DNA of 60,356 nucleotides from contig JAIEQK010000137.1 in the NCBI GenBank assembly GCA_019747795.1, positions 1-60,356 on the forward strand. The letters are read 5' to 3'. The notes under the pieces were generated by a model. It worked only from the letters and a program-made list of their open reading frames with translations, did no database searches and was not told the origin of the DNA. The position numbers and the translations under genes were made by a program. Source of the stretch: Gammaproteobacteria bacterium (GTDB lineage Bacteria; Pseudomonadota; Gammaproteobacteria; Ga0077536). Shown one piece after another: positions 25,770-35,713 of the stretch (within the stretch, counting starts at the first letter, position 1; each line of letters starts with the position of its first letter).

Positions 25770-27654
25770 CGCCCTCTCCCCAGCTCCCTCGTGCGCCGAC
25801 GCCGACGGCGTAGCCGCGCGCGCTGGCGCGCAGCGTGTTCGCCGCGTGTCCCCCCCGAGCTTCCGTCCGCGCCTCGTCGTCCGCGTAGCGATCGCGGCGC
25901 TGCTCGCCGTCGCTGCGATCGGCACGCAGGCGGCTGTCAGCGGCGAGCCGCCGGCGCTGCCCGGTCTCACCACCGTCAGCCCCGCGCGCTGGGACGCCAC
26001 CGCAGTGCGCAAGGTCATGCGCACCTTCGCCTTCGGCGGTCAGGCCAGCGACGCCCAGGTCGACCTGTGGGCGGCGATGGCGCCGCAGGACGCCATCGTG
26101 CAGATGCTCACTTTCGACGAACACAACCTGCGCTTGTCACCGCCCGACCCGGTGTTGCGCCGCGAAGCAATGGCGAGCCGTCCCCAGACGCTGCGCGCGC
26201 TCGGCGACTACTGGTCCTCGGCCGACCAGAGCAACCTTATGCCCGGCAGGCTGCGCCGCCAGTTCACACGCGAGGCGCGGTATGGCCCCATGCTTACCTG
26301 GATGCTCGCCGCGCGGGTGCGCGGCGGCAATCCCTTTCGTCATCGCGTCGGCTTCTGGGAAACCAACTTCCACCTCGCGGTCAACCACGCGGGCAGCGTC
26401 TCGAACTACCAGGTGGTGCGCTACTACGACGACGTGATGGCTGCCTTGAGGCGTGGCGAGAGCTATGACAAGGTCATCGCGACAGCCGCCAGCAGCGCCG
26501 CCATCGCGCAGCAGTACGGTCATCGCTATAACCGCTACATCGACGGCGTCTGTTACTGCAACGAGGACTTTGCCCGCGAACTGCATCAGCTCGGCTTCGG
26601 CGTACTGGGCACAGGCGACCGCGCCTACCATGAGCTTGTCTCGGTCAAGAATACCGCCAAGGTTCTGACCGGCATGAGACTCACCTCGCGCGAAGCACCG
26701 GACGAAACCCAGGCCGAGATCCCGACTTACAGCCGTGTCGGCCACATCGACGCCCCGGTGCCGATCCTGCGCACGATGGTCGGCGGGTCGAACATGCAGG
26801 ACGACCTGCGCGAGCTGGCGCGCTTCGAGATCGATTACCCGGAAAGTAGCGATGCATTGCCGCTGATGATCGTGCAAGGCATGGCCGACGATCAGATTTC
26901 GCCGGGAGAGGCCCAGGCGCTGCGCCGTGCCTGGCGCGCGATGCCGCGCAAGGACCTGTTGCGCTTCCTGCGGGTCTACGCCATCTCGACTCATTTCCAC
27001 TCGCCGCAGCGCACACGGCAGCTGAGCAGTCTCGATCGCTTCATGATCTTTGCCAATCGATTCACCGACTCCAATCTCGAGAACTACGGCGACGTGGTCG
27101 AGTCGTGGCGTCTGCACTTGGAGGAAGGGGTCATACCCTTCGAACCCTGGCACGAAGTGTTCGGGCATCAAACCGGACCCGAGGCGGCCGCCAGCGCCGA
27201 CCTGTTCCGCAAGCACTACGCGCGTGCCAGCGACGCTCACTTCGCCGGCAGCAAACAGTCCATGAAGGGCCACACGCGCTACAAGGACTGGCGCGCGCTC
27301 ATGCCACACGCCACTCGCTACGAGGTGCGTGCGACCGCCGAATGGCTGTGGCAGCGGTTCATCGCCGACGGCTTGAAGAATTTCGGACCGCTGGAGCGCG
27401 GTCACGTGTACGCGCTGCTCGCCACGGGCCGCGATCTCGGCGCGGTACTGCGGCCAAACGCGGCAAACACGCGGGTGACGCCCGAAGACCTGGCCAGCGG
27501 AGCCGGCCTGGAGTGGATGACACGCACCGCCAGCCGCACGCTCGCGCTGGCAAGCCGCTCGCCCGATGCGCGGGCGACGGCCAACGACCGCATCGGAGCG
27601 GCGGTCGCGTTCATCATTGCCACGCCGTTCATGCTTGCCGAGGAGGGACGCTGA
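25744..27654 (+). CDS. DUF1800 family protein
   Basis: About 636 residues from ATG 25744; a GTG about 35 codons later is an alternative. Earlier in-frame sequence is arginine-rich and unlikely to be coding. A hydrophobic segment near residues 48-65 (VAIAALLAVAAIGTQA) suggests export. The DUF1800 core is clear: RVGFWETNFHLAVNH, YYDDVMAALRRGESYDKVI and CNEDFARELHQLGFGV, the last corresponding to the conserved NEDYAREL stretch. Function is unknown. The next gene, a DUF1501 protein, starts two bases after this stop; these two families are very often paired and presumed exported together. Confidence 0.88.
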   Translation: MNSHERADIALSPAPSCADADGVAARAGAQRVRRVSPPSFRPRLVVRVAIAALLAVAAIGTQAAVSGEPPALPGLTTVSPARWDATAVRKVMRTFAFGGQASDAQVDLWAAMAPQDAIVQMLTFDEHNLRLSPPDPVLRREAMASRPQTLRALGDYWSSADQSNLMPGRLRRQFTREARYGPMLTWMLAARVRGGNPFRHRVGFWETNFHLAVNHAGSVSNYQVVRYYDDVMAALRRGESYDKVIATAASSAAIAQQYGHRYNRYIDGVCYCNEDFARELHQLGFGVLGTGDRAYHELVSVKNTAKVLTGMRLTSREAPDETQAEIPTYSRVGHIDAPVPILRTMVGGSNMQDDLRELARFEIDYPESSDALPLMIVQGMADDQISPGEAQALRRAWRAMPRKDLLRFLRVYAISTHFHSPQRTRQLSSLDRFMIFANRFTDSNLENYGDVVESWRLHLEEGVIPFEPWHEVFGHQTGPEAAASADLFRKHYARASDAHFAGSKQSMKGHTRYKDWRALMPHATRYEVRATAEWLWQRFIADGLKNFGPLERGHVYALLATGRDLGAVLRPNAANTRVTPEDLASGAGLEWMTRTASRTLALASRSPDARATANDRIGAAVAFIIATPFMLAEEGR

Positions 27655-27655
27655 A

Positions 27656-29071
27656 ATGGATACCTGCACGTTACGTCGCGCCTTCCTCAAACGCAGTCTG
27701 ATGTTGGCCGCGCTGGCCGCCAACGGCCTGCCGCTCGGCACCGTGCGCGCCGCGCAGGGAGACGTAGCGCTGTCCGAGCGCGTCCTGGTCAACGTCATGT
27801 TGAACGGCGGACCGGACATGCGCCACCTGATGATGCCACCGTGGTCGGCCGTGACCGGCAGCTATGGTCACCAGTTCTGGCGGCTCCGCGCCAATGTACA
27901 GGCCAGCGCCGACACGGCGGAGGCGCTGGAAGCGCGCTGGCACGACGCTTACCTGCCGGTGAGCGACGGCGCCCTCGAGTTCGGCATCCTGCGCGAGGCC
28001 GGCTGGCTGCACACGATGTGGAACGCGGGCAAGCTCGCCGTGGTGTGCGGCGTGGAGAGCAGTCCCTCGCGCGATCATGATCTCGCGGTGCGCACACGCG
28101 AGATGGGCAACCGTCACGCCCACAAGGACACCCTCGGCTCGGGCTGGGGTGGGCGGCTGGCATTCGCCGCCGGCGGCAACGCGGTCGCGCTCACCAAGTC
28201 GCCGCGACGTTTCGCCTTCGGACCCGATCCGGCACTGCCGACCGACCTCGCGCGAGTCGACAATCGCCGCCTGGTGGCGGCCGGCAACATGCGTGAAATG
28301 GCGCTCGCCGCGCCGGCACAGAATAGCGATTTCCGCTCCACGAGCGATCGCCTCAAGCGCGCGCTGGAGAACTATTACGGCGCGCGACGCGACTCGGTCG
28401 GCGCGCGGTCTGTCTATGCCCAGTACTTCGACAACGAACGCATGCTGCGTGAACTGGGCGGCGCGATCGACGCGCGCCTCGCCGACGTGCCGGTGCCGGC
28501 CGCGTTCGAGCCGCTGTTCGGTGACAGGCGCGGCACCCGCTACAACCTCGCGCTGCAGACACGCAATCTCTACGACGCGCTGGTATGCAGCGATCTGCTG
28601 GCGCTGCGCGTGGCATCGATGGAATACAACGTGTGGGATACCCACAGCAACCAGGCCGCGAACTTCGCCGCCCACGCCAGTTTGCTGTTCGGCGCGACGG
28701 GCGCGCTCGCCACACTGTGGTCGGAGCTGCCCGACGCGGCTCGCGCACGCCTGGTGTTCGTCATCGGCGGCGAATTCGGCCGGCAGCTCGCCGCCAACGG
28801 CGGCGGTGGCACCGAGCACGGCGAAGGCACGAGTATGCTGGTGATCGGCGACTCGGTCGCCGGCGGCGTCTACGGCACGATGTTTCCCGACGAGGAGATC
28901 GCGCGCTTCAGGCAGGCATCGGCCGACATCGTCGGGGTCAACGCCATCGACCACGTATTCGGCCGGATCGCCGAGTGGATCGCACCAGGCAGCAAGCCAC
29001 TGGTGTTCCCTGATTTCGCCAATGCGCCGCTGGAGAGTGGATTGTCGCTGGACGGCCTCCTGCTGGGCTAG
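27656..29071 (+). CDS. DUF1501 family protein with Tat signal
   Basis: The 471-residue protein begins with LRRAFLKRS followed by a hydrophobic run and a VRAAQG cleavage-like site, a twin-arginine signal that implies folded export. The body is of the sulfatase-like DUF1501 type (NGGPDMRHLMMPP, DTHSNQAANFAAH, EFGRQLAANGGGGTEHGEGT). Reading starts at ATG 27656, two bases past the DUF1800 stop, so the two genes are one unit. The GGGTEHGEGT segment is the usual DUF1501 metal/active-site-like signature. Biochemical role unknown. Confidence 0.9.
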   Translation: MDTCTLRRAFLKRSLMLAALAANGLPLGTVRAAQGDVALSERVLVNVMLNGGPDMRHLMMPPWSAVTGSYGHQFWRLRANVQASADTAEALEARWHDAYLPVSDGALEFGILREAGWLHTMWNAGKLAVVCGVESSPSRDHDLAVRTREMGNRHAHKDTLGSGWGGRLAFAAGGNAVALTKSPRRFAFGPDPALPTDLARVDNRRLVAAGNMREMALAAPAQNSDFRSTSDRLKRALENYYGARRDSVGARSVYAQYFDNERMLRELGGAIDARLADVPVPAAFEPLFGDRRGTRYNLALQTRNLYDALVCSDLLALRVASMEYNVWDTHSNQAANFAAHASLLFGATGALATLWSELPDAARARLVFVIGGEFGRQLAANGGGGTEHGEGTSMLVIGDSVAGGVYGTMFPDEEIARFRQASADIVGVNAIDHVFGRIAEWIAPGSKPLVFPDFANAPLESGLSLDGLLLG

Positions 29072-29455
29072 CAGCAGAACTCACCCGGCGTCGAGCCTGC
29101 CGACAAGGGCCTCAGCGTCGCCAAGTCTTTCCTCCGCCGGATTCTTGTCCAGGGCACGACCACAGGCCCCTCCGCAAAAGCAACGCGACACGCTGGCCTG
29201 GTTCGACGCCGAGCGGCCCAGCTCGGTGGTCCATATCAACTACCCCTTCGACGAAACCGTCGCGGCGCTCAAACGCACCCAGAAGTCCCAGCAGAAAGGC
29301 AAGCTGGTACCGCGCATGTTGCGAACCAGGTCCCTGATGCGACACCAAAGTTCACGGTTGCATCCCCCATGGCCTGCGTGACCCGCGTGGCGACATTGTC
29401 GCGACCGACAACCGCTCTGCATAATGGTGGTCGGCGTTTCGCCTGAGGTGTTTCC
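29072..29455. other. Intergenic region with an unidentified coding-like fragment
   Basis: Around 29185-29310 on the + strand one frame reads DTLAWFDAERPSSVVHINYP and continues for about 25 residues with good G/C-ending codons, but it lacks a proper start and merges into non-coding sequence. It may be the remnant of a lost gene; I cannot name the family. A GAGGTG ribosome site at 29445-29450 serves the RTX gene. Confidence 0.3.
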
Positions 29456-30802
29456 GTGATCAGTTTCATCTTCGGGGTGCCGGTCGCCACGAGTGCCAGC
29501 GGCACATTTCAACCTTCGCTCGGCACCTACCTCGGCAGCATCGGCTCGGTCACGGTCGTCAACAAGCTGCGGGCGGAAGCGGTCACGTCGAACGACAACA
29601 AAGTAGTTTTGCGCGGAGATTTCTCTGCCAATAGCACCGGCGATCTGGGTGGCGGCGAGATTACCGGCTTTGACGTGATATCCCCTTCCGGCAGCCGACT
29701 GATCAGGGTCACTGGTCTTCCTGGCACCAAGCTCGAGGATCTGAACGGCGCAGCCGGCGCGACGCAGTCCGAGATTCAGCGTGAGATGAAGCGAGGTTTC
29801 AGCTTGACCAGCGGCGCGGCAGACGACGTCGTGGTTGGGTTGGCGGGTAATGATCGATTCATCACGGGCGCGGGTGACGACGAACTGCGTGGCGGCGCCG
29901 GCGACGACCGCCTGGACGCGAGGGCCGGCAATGATGTGCTGGACGGCGGGCGCGGCGTCGACCGCATGATTGGCGGCGCCGGCAACGACAGCTATGTGGT
30001 GGACAACCGGGGCGACCGGGTGGTGGAAGGTAACAAGGCCGGCATCGATACGGTGCGCAGCTCGATCCACTGGACCATGGCCAAGGGTGTGGAGGAACTC
30101 GTCCTTACCGGCAAGAAAAATCTGCACGCGGTTGGCAACGCCGCCGACAATGTCATCACGGGCAACAGCGGTGCGAACGTGCTGGAGGGCCGCGCCGGCG
30201 ATGACACGCTGGACGGTGGGCGCGGTGACGATACCCTGAAGGGTGGCCTCGGCGACGACAAGTACACCGTCGACCGCGGCACGGACAAAACGGTCGAACT
30301 CGCCAACCAGGGCCACGACGAGGTTTTCTCCAGCGTGAGCTACACGCTGGCCGTCCACGTCGAAGACCTCACCTTGCTCGGCAGCCGCGACATCGACGCG
30401 ACCGGCAATGACCTCGACAACCGGCTGCGCGGCAACGACGGCGACAACGATCTCGCCGGCGGCGCGGGCGCCGATATCCTGATCGGCGAGGCGGGTGCGG
30501 ATCGCTTCATCTTTGCCCACAGCGGTCAGGACGCCGACCGCATCAGCGACTTCCTGTCCGGCACCGACAAGCTGCGCCTGGACGGCAACGTGTTTGCCGG
30601 GCTCAGCGCCGGCGCTCTCGATCCAGGTCAGCTCGGCGCTCCCGGCGCACAGTCCGGCGGCGACGACTTCCTGGTCTATGACCAGACGAGCGGCGTGCTG
30701 TCCTACGACGCAACCGGCAACGGCGGCAGCCTGCAGACCATCGTCACCCTCGAGCCAGGCACGACCCTGCTCGCGACCGACATCCAGGTGTTTGTCGTCT
30801 AG
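29456..30802 (+). CDS. RTX (hemolysin-type calcium-binding repeat) protein
   Basis: A 448-residue protein starting at GTG 29456 with GAGGTG five bases before it. The first 115 residues are a beta-like region (VVLRGDFSANSTGDLGGGEITGFDV). From about residue 120 there are nonapeptide GGxGxDxxx repeats in blocks (GAGDDELRGGAGDDRLD, GRGDDTLKGGLGDDKYTVD, GGAGADILIGEAGADRF). They are separated by SIHWTMAKGVEELVLTG-type linkers. No signal peptide is seen, fitting type I secretion through an uncleaved C-terminus, but no ABC exporter genes are in the window. No enzymatic domain is recognised; an adhesin or surface-layer role is possible. Confidence 0.9.
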   Translation: MISFIFGVPVATSASGTFQPSLGTYLGSIGSVTVVNKLRAEAVTSNDNKVVLRGDFSANSTGDLGGGEITGFDVISPSGSRLIRVTGLPGTKLEDLNGAAGATQSEIQREMKRGFSLTSGAADDVVVGLAGNDRFITGAGDDELRGGAGDDRLDARAGNDVLDGGRGVDRMIGGAGNDSYVVDNRGDRVVEGNKAGIDTVRSSIHWTMAKGVEELVLTGKKNLHAVGNAADNVITGNSGANVLEGRAGDDTLDGGRGDDTLKGGLGDDKYTVDRGTDKTVELANQGHDEVFSSVSYTLAVHVEDLTLLGSRDIDATGNDLDNRLRGNDGDNDLAGGAGADILIGEAGADRFIFAHSGQDADRISDFLSGTDKLRLDGNVFAGLSAGALDPGQLGAPGAQSGGDDFLVYDQTSGVLSYDATGNGGSLQTIVTLEPGTTLLATDIQVFVV

Positions 30803-30989
30803 CCAGCATCCCGGCCATGTCTTCCTCGCGAGGACGTGAGATTACCGGTGTGACAGGCCGCGCGGAGCGTTGAAACTCGGAACGCCCCGTTTCCCGCCTC
30901 TCTTCCATTCACCTCTGAACCTGTTCAGAACGGACTCGAGCCTTCGAATTCTCCGATCGCAGGGGCGCGAGGCGTCCCCGATCCCGGCT

Positions 30990-32504
30990 TCACAGGTCAG
31001 GATGGAAATGCGTACGCCGTCCGCGCAGGGGCGCCAGGTAGGAGTCCACGTGGCGCAGGAATTCCGGATCACGCCACAGGGGAATCGGCGCCACGTACGG
31101 TCCGGTAAGATCGCCGGGCATATTTGCCTCGATGAAGACCGGCCCGGTGACCGTCAGGGCCACATCAAAGCCAATGAGGAACAGGTAGTCCCGCGCTCCC
31201 TCCGTGAGGAGCCGGTGGGCCCGGATACAGAGGTCCACCGCTTCGGGAATGTCGGGGAGCACGACGCCTTCGATAGGCGCGTGGGTGACGGGATGAACAC
31301 TGAGAAGGCAGTCCTGCTCAGCAAGGTAGCCGGCACTCACACGGCCGGTACTCGGATCCGTCTGACATTCAAATCCACCCTGGGATACGTTATCCACCGC
31401 TGAGTCCGATATCGCGACTCGCCAATAGATGGAAAAGATCGCGACATGACCTTGCCGATCCCTGATGGTGGTGATTCGCAAAGTCGCGAGAGTCGTGTCG
31501 CCCACCAGCGCAGCCACACGCGGATGGTTGTGCAGGCGCGGCATCAGAATCCAGTCCCCTCTTTCCGACGCTCGGCACAAGCGCCTGACGAGTTCGTCAC
31601 TGCAGAGGGGAACTTGCGCGAATGCCAGAAGGCCGTCTTCCCCCGTCATGGGCGCAGGCGGCCGTTCGATGGAGTAGGTCTCTGCTACAGGATCGAAGAA
31701 GATCCGCCTCGCGCCTCTTCCCGCGTCCTCATGCGCGGGTTTGATGAAAAGGTCGACTTTCGGAATGGCCTTGTCCGAGACCCGCCATTCCACGCTGCCC
31801 CTGGAGAACAGCGCAAGCAACGGACCGGCTGGAAGACCCTGTTGTTCGAGGAAGCGAGAGAAACTCGTCTTGTCATGGACGAACGCCATGTCGCGCTCGA
31901 TGCCGGCGACCGACTTCCCGGACACCAGGTATGAAATTGCCCGAAGGTCAAAACTGTGTCCGGCCCCTGCGATGCGTGTAGCGTACTTCGGGAGATGGAA
32001 TCCCTGCTTGTAGAACTCCGCCGGAAGGAGTCCGGGAAACCGGAAGCACGTCCGCATAAGAATCCTCTTCTGCTGCCTTAAGGGTAGTTCCGAGAGGCGG
32101 CGGGCGCCCGGACCAAATTTGCGAACCGCCCTGGGCGCCGCGACGAGCATGTAGAGCAGGAGAGCAGGGATCCAGCAGACCCTGTAGACAAGTTTGTCCG
32201 GAAGCAGGCGATGCAGAACCAGGGCCGTTTTGCGCGCAGCGGGAAATCGAACACAAGCGATGTGCAAAACCGACCATAGTTGGAAGCGGTCATGATGGGC
32301 AGCGACATCCATCAACTCTTCCCATTTCGGAGGGGACAAGAGCAGACGCAGGGCGTCAACGAAAACACCAGTGAGGGAAGTAGACGGCGGCACGACCAAA
32401 GTCCCGTCTGCCAGCAGCGTCGAGCTATCGCCAGGGCGCAGGCGGAGTCGGAGCGGAGGGAAGGAATAGCGGCCTAATCGTCCACATCCGCCACGTCCTG
32501 ACAT
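30990..32504 (-). CDS. Sugar-transfer-associated ATP-grasp protein
   Basis: About 504 residues from ATG 32504 (another ATG at 32579 is in frame). The C-terminal 300 residues match the sugar-transfer-associated ATP-grasp type: LFIKPAHEDAGRGARRI is the ATP-binding loop, LRITTIRD and SIYWRVAISDSAVDNVSQGG follow. GFDVALTVTGPVFIEANMPGD carries the metal-binding Glu/Asn. A hydrophobic stretch near WIPALLLYMLVAA may touch the membrane. Related proteins occur in capsule and exopolysaccharide loci and are presumed to ligate or modify a sugar-linked carboxylate. Here no glycosyltransferases adjoin it. Confidence 0.82.
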   Translation of the reverse strand: MSGRGGCGRLGRYSFPPLRLRLRPGDSSTLLADGTLVVPPSTSLTGVFVDALRLLLSPPKWEELMDVAAHHDRFQLWSVLHIACVRFPAARKTALVLHRLLPDKLVYRVCWIPALLLYMLVAAPRAVRKFGPGARRLSELPLRQQKRILMRTCFRFPGLLPAEFYKQGFHLPKYATRIAGAGHSFDLRAISYLVSGKSVAGIERDMAFVHDKTSFSRFLEQQGLPAGPLLALFSRGSVEWRVSDKAIPKVDLFIKPAHEDAGRGARRIFFDPVAETYSIERPPAPMTGEDGLLAFAQVPLCSDELVRRLCRASERGDWILMPRLHNHPRVAALVGDTTLATLRITTIRDRQGHVAIFSIYWRVAISDSAVDNVSQGGFECQTDPSTGRVSAGYLAEQDCLLSVHPVTHAPIEGVVLPDIPEAVDLCIRAHRLLTEGARDYLFLIGFDVALTVTGPVFIEANMPGDLTGPYVAPIPLWRDPEFLRHVDSYLAPLRGRRTHFHPDL

Positions 32505-33208
32505 GGCTGCGCCACGAACCGTCCAGAACGCGTCCCGGACAGCCACGAGCGTGCGCTCGTTGCGACGACCGTTTGCCATGAATCAGGCCGTCGGCCTGGC
32601 TTCGCCAAGGCCGATAGACCCGTGCCCTCCTGCCGCCGGTGCCGGGCCGTTCGACATTGAGCACTTTCAACACGCCGTTGCTCATCGTGGCCAAGAGGGC
32701 GCTTGGAGATGGAAGAGATGCTATCACACGATGGTGCTGGCTCATCCAACGGCAGCGCCGGGCCCTCGACCGCAGGTGATACGAGTCCGTGGCAGACCGG
32801 TGCAGAAGGCGCGACCGCTGGACGCTTGAAGTCCTAGTCGAGGACGCGACTCCGTCGTGGTTCGGAGGCCTCATGAAAGACCTCGGCCAGACGTCCGCCG
32901 AGCGATTTGAGCGCTCTCACCAGGGCGTGCCACTCCGCAGGGACCATTGCGGCGTCGATGTCGGCGGCAATGCGTCTGACCGACGTCGCATGAGACGCTC
33001 CTCGCTTGCTCCGCACCTGTATCATTCGGCCCGTCAGCACGCCGAGTCAGCGTATCGTGGGCGGGCATGCGCACGATGTCTCCGAAGCGCCAGTGCCCGC
33101 GTTGACGGCGCTCCGCGCCCTACGCTAGTTTCGTGTCCTGCCGCTCAGAACGCCTGCGCCGTCGCCTGCCGGCCTCTCGCTCGCGAACCGCAACTACTAG
33201 GAGGTTTC
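32505..33208. other. Divergent intergenic region, 704 bases
   Basis: Lies between the ATP-grasp gene and the PEP-synthase-like gene. A short leftward frame (32834-33022, about 62 residues, IAADIDAAMVPAEWHALVRA) has moderately coding-like codons but no family. A classic AGGAGG ribosome site at 33199-33204 serves the rightward gene. Confidence 0.35.
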
Positions 33209-35713
33209 ATGTCCTTGGTGATCGGGTTGGACGACCCTCGCGCCACGCAGTGCGAGCTGGTCGGCGGCAAGGCGTGCAGCCTCGGCCGACTGGCCTCGCT
33301 GGGTCTCCATGTACCGCCGGGATTCACGGTCAGCACCCACGCGCACGACGAGTTTCTCGCGGCGGACGGGCTGCACACGCGCATTCGCGCGCAGCTCGGC
33401 CAGCTGGACACCGACGATGCGCTGGCGCTCGAGCGGCAGACAGCCGCGATCCGCGCCTTGATCGAGGCGCAGCCGTTACCGCCGAAGATCGTCGCGGCCA
33501 TAACCACCGCCTACGCCGCGCTCGGCGACGAGGCCTACGTCGCGGTACGGTCCTCCAGCTCCGCCGACGATCTCGCGGTCGTGTCCTTTGCCGGCATGTA
33601 CGACACCTATCTCGACGTCCGCGGCAGAGAGGCGGTACTCGCCGCGGTGCGCCGCTGCTGGGCCTCGATGTGGACCGCGCGGGCGATCACCTACCGGCAT
33701 CAGAAGGGTTTCGACGGCGAGGTCGAGAGACTCGCGGTGATGGTGCAGACGATGCTCGAGCCCACCGCGGCAGGGGTGATGTTCACTGCCAACCCGGTGA
33801 GCACGCGTACCGACGAGATCGTACTGAGCGCCAGTTGGGGGCGGAGCGACGCGGTGGTGTCGGGCATTGCGAAGCCCGACAGTTGGGTGCTGGCGCGCGA
33901 CAGTCTCACCATCAAGTCACGCGAGCTTGGCGACAGGGAAAAGAAGATCGTGCGCAATCCGCACGCTGACCACGGCCCCGTGGAGATGTCCACCACCCCG
34001 GCGGAACGTGCCCAGCCGTCGCTTAACGAGGCGCAGGTGCGTCGGCTGGCCGCCATGGGTCGCGACCTCATGCAGCGCCGTGGCGGCCAACCGCAGGACA
34101 TCGAGTGGGCGCGCGTCGGCGAGTCTTTTTTCGTTCTGCGGGCGCGTCCGATGACAGGCGTGGAATTCACCTGGGACGAAGACGTCGACGGCTGGCAGGA
34201 CGCACCCGACGTGGCTGACACCACTTGGACCTATACCAGGTCGATGGACTCGACCGGCGGGATCTCGCCGCTGTTCTATTCCTGTCGAGCGTTCGAGTGT
34301 TACGTCAACTATTCGCGTTTCGCCCAGCTGTTCGGCTTCAAGCACACCACCAGGGTGCGCTGGCACAAGTACCGAGGCGCGACCGCATATTTCAATGCCG
34401 ACGCCGAGCGTGCCTGGCTCACCCAGCAGTGGCCGGCCCAGTTGCGTGACCTGACCAATATCCCACCGGCCTGGCATCGGGACATCCTGGCCGCGCCGGC
34501 GTCGAAATGGGGCATGCTGCGCACGTGGGCGCGGGTCCATCTGCTCGCGCCGGAGTTCGGGGTGACTCGCTGGTTCGCCACCACCTACGACTACCTCGAC
34601 AACCGCGTCGCCGAGGCCGACGGCCCGAGCGCGGAGGCATTGGCGGCGATGGACGACACGGCCCTGATCGCAGCCGCCGAGGCGCGCGTGGCCTTTGTCG
34701 ACGGGTGGTTCAGGACGGTGTGGCCGCCGTTCTTCCTCTACGGCACCGCCGCGCTCGCCGGACTCGCAAAAATCCTCGAGCACTGGTACCCGGACAACAC
34801 GCCGTCGACCTTCCAGGATCTGCTCTGCGGTAGTTCTGGCAAGCAGGCCACGCTCGAGGCCGAGGCTTTGTTCGAGCTCGCTGAGCGCATTCGGCATTCG
34901 GCCGCGTTGAACCAGCTGTTCGCGACGGCGCACAAAGCCGAGTTCTTCGCCGCCGCGCGCGCCAGCGCTCACCCCGACGCGCAGGCGTTCACCGTCGCCT
35001 ATGATCGATTCATCGAACAGCACGGCCATCGTGGCCAGCAGGAATGCGATTTCTACTACGAACGGCGGGTCGAGAATCCGGCGCTCGACTACGATGCCTT
35101 GCAGCAGCTGCTCGCTAGCGACGAACCGGTCCATCCGGAAGTGCTGATGGAAAAGCAGGTCAAACGGCGGCGCGCCGTGACCGCGGCGGTGTGCGCCCAT
35201 CTGCGCAAGCAGCGCTGGGGCGCGCTGCGCGAACGGGTGTTTCGTCATGTCGCAAACTACTGCCAGCGCTTCCTCAGGTATCGCGACGATGAACGCCACT
35301 ATCGCGATCGCCTGACCTACGGCAAGAAGCGCGTGTTCCTCGAGATAGGCAAGCGCCTGCAAGCGCGCGGCTTGCTCGACGCGCCGGACGATTTCTGGTT
35401 CCTGGCGCGCTTCGAACTGTATGGCTACCTGCTCGGTCAGCAGCCTGCGGCGCTGTCCAAGGCCAAGATGGCCGCGCGCAAGCGGGTGTTTCAGCGCCGC
35501 AATGCGCGCCTCGAGCCGACACCGACCTGGCTTCAGAACGATGTGCCTGTCGACCTCTCCGGGGTGGTGCAGGACCCGCAGGATTTGCTGGCCAGCGTCG
35601 CCGGCAGGCGCGGACTCCCCCCCGACATCGCACGCATCGTGCCACGGCTCGATCAGATCGGACGCGTGGAAAGCGGCGACCTCCTGACGTGCAGCAGCAC
35701 CGATCCGAGTTGA
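33209..35713 (+). CDS. PEP-synthase/rifampicin-phosphotransferase-like protein, C-terminally broken
   Basis: From ATG 33209, five bases after AGGAGG, the frame gives 834 residues. The N-terminal ATP-grasp domain is clear: GGKACSLGRLASLGLHVPPGF, YVAVRSSSSADDL, FAGMYDTYL, VMVQTMLEPTAAGVMFTANP and QDIEWARVGESFFVLRARP. A long helical middle domain follows, as in rifampicin phosphotransferase-like proteins. The frame ends at GDLLTCSSTDPS, exactly where the phosphohistidine domain should continue with TDPSWTPL. The catalytic histidine domain is therefore missing from this product, so ordinary phosphotransfer should be lost. Confidence 0.85.
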   Translation: MSLVIGLDDPRATQCELVGGKACSLGRLASLGLHVPPGFTVSTHAHDEFLAADGLHTRIRAQLGQLDTDDALALERQTAAIRALIEAQPLPPKIVAAITTAYAALGDEAYVAVRSSSSADDLAVVSFAGMYDTYLDVRGREAVLAAVRRCWASMWTARAITYRHQKGFDGEVERLAVMVQTMLEPTAAGVMFTANPVSTRTDEIVLSASWGRSDAVVSGIAKPDSWVLARDSLTIKSRELGDREKKIVRNPHADHGPVEMSTTPAERAQPSLNEAQVRRLAAMGRDLMQRRGGQPQDIEWARVGESFFVLRARPMTGVEFTWDEDVDGWQDAPDVADTTWTYTRSMDSTGGISPLFYSCRAFECYVNYSRFAQLFGFKHTTRVRWHKYRGATAYFNADAERAWLTQQWPAQLRDLTNIPPAWHRDILAAPASKWGMLRTWARVHLLAPEFGVTRWFATTYDYLDNRVAEADGPSAEALAAMDDTALIAAAEARVAFVDGWFRTVWPPFFLYGTAALAGLAKILEHWYPDNTPSTFQDLLCGSSGKQATLEAEALFELAERIRHSAALNQLFATAHKAEFFAAARASAHPDAQAFTVAYDRFIEQHGHRGQQECDFYYERRVENPALDYDALQQLLASDEPVHPEVLMEKQVKRRRAVTAAVCAHLRKQRWGALRERVFRHVANYCQRFLRYRDDERHYRDRLTYGKKRVFLEIGKRLQARGLLDAPDDFWFLARFELYGYLLGQQPAALSKAKMAARKRVFQRRNARLEPTPTWLQNDVPVDLSGVVQDPQDLLASVAGRRGLPPDIARIVPRLDQIGRVESGDLLTCSSTDPS

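Noticed and set aside
26137-28954. Long - strand frames opposite DUF1800 and DUF1501
   Set aside because: Both sense genes show conserved motifs and tight coupling. The antisense frames are shadows of codon bias.
29850-30500. DNA-level tandem repeats or CRISPR-like periodicity
   Set aside because: The periodicity is in the encoded GGxGxD repeats; the DNA copies are not identical and have no spacer pattern.
29240-30520. A 426-codon - strand frame opposite the RTX gene
   Set aside because: The periodic appearance comes from the RTX nonapeptide repeats on the other strand.
30914-30929. Palindrome TCTGAAC-CT-GTTCAGA as an operator
   Set aside because: It lies between convergent gene ends, where no promoter is expected.
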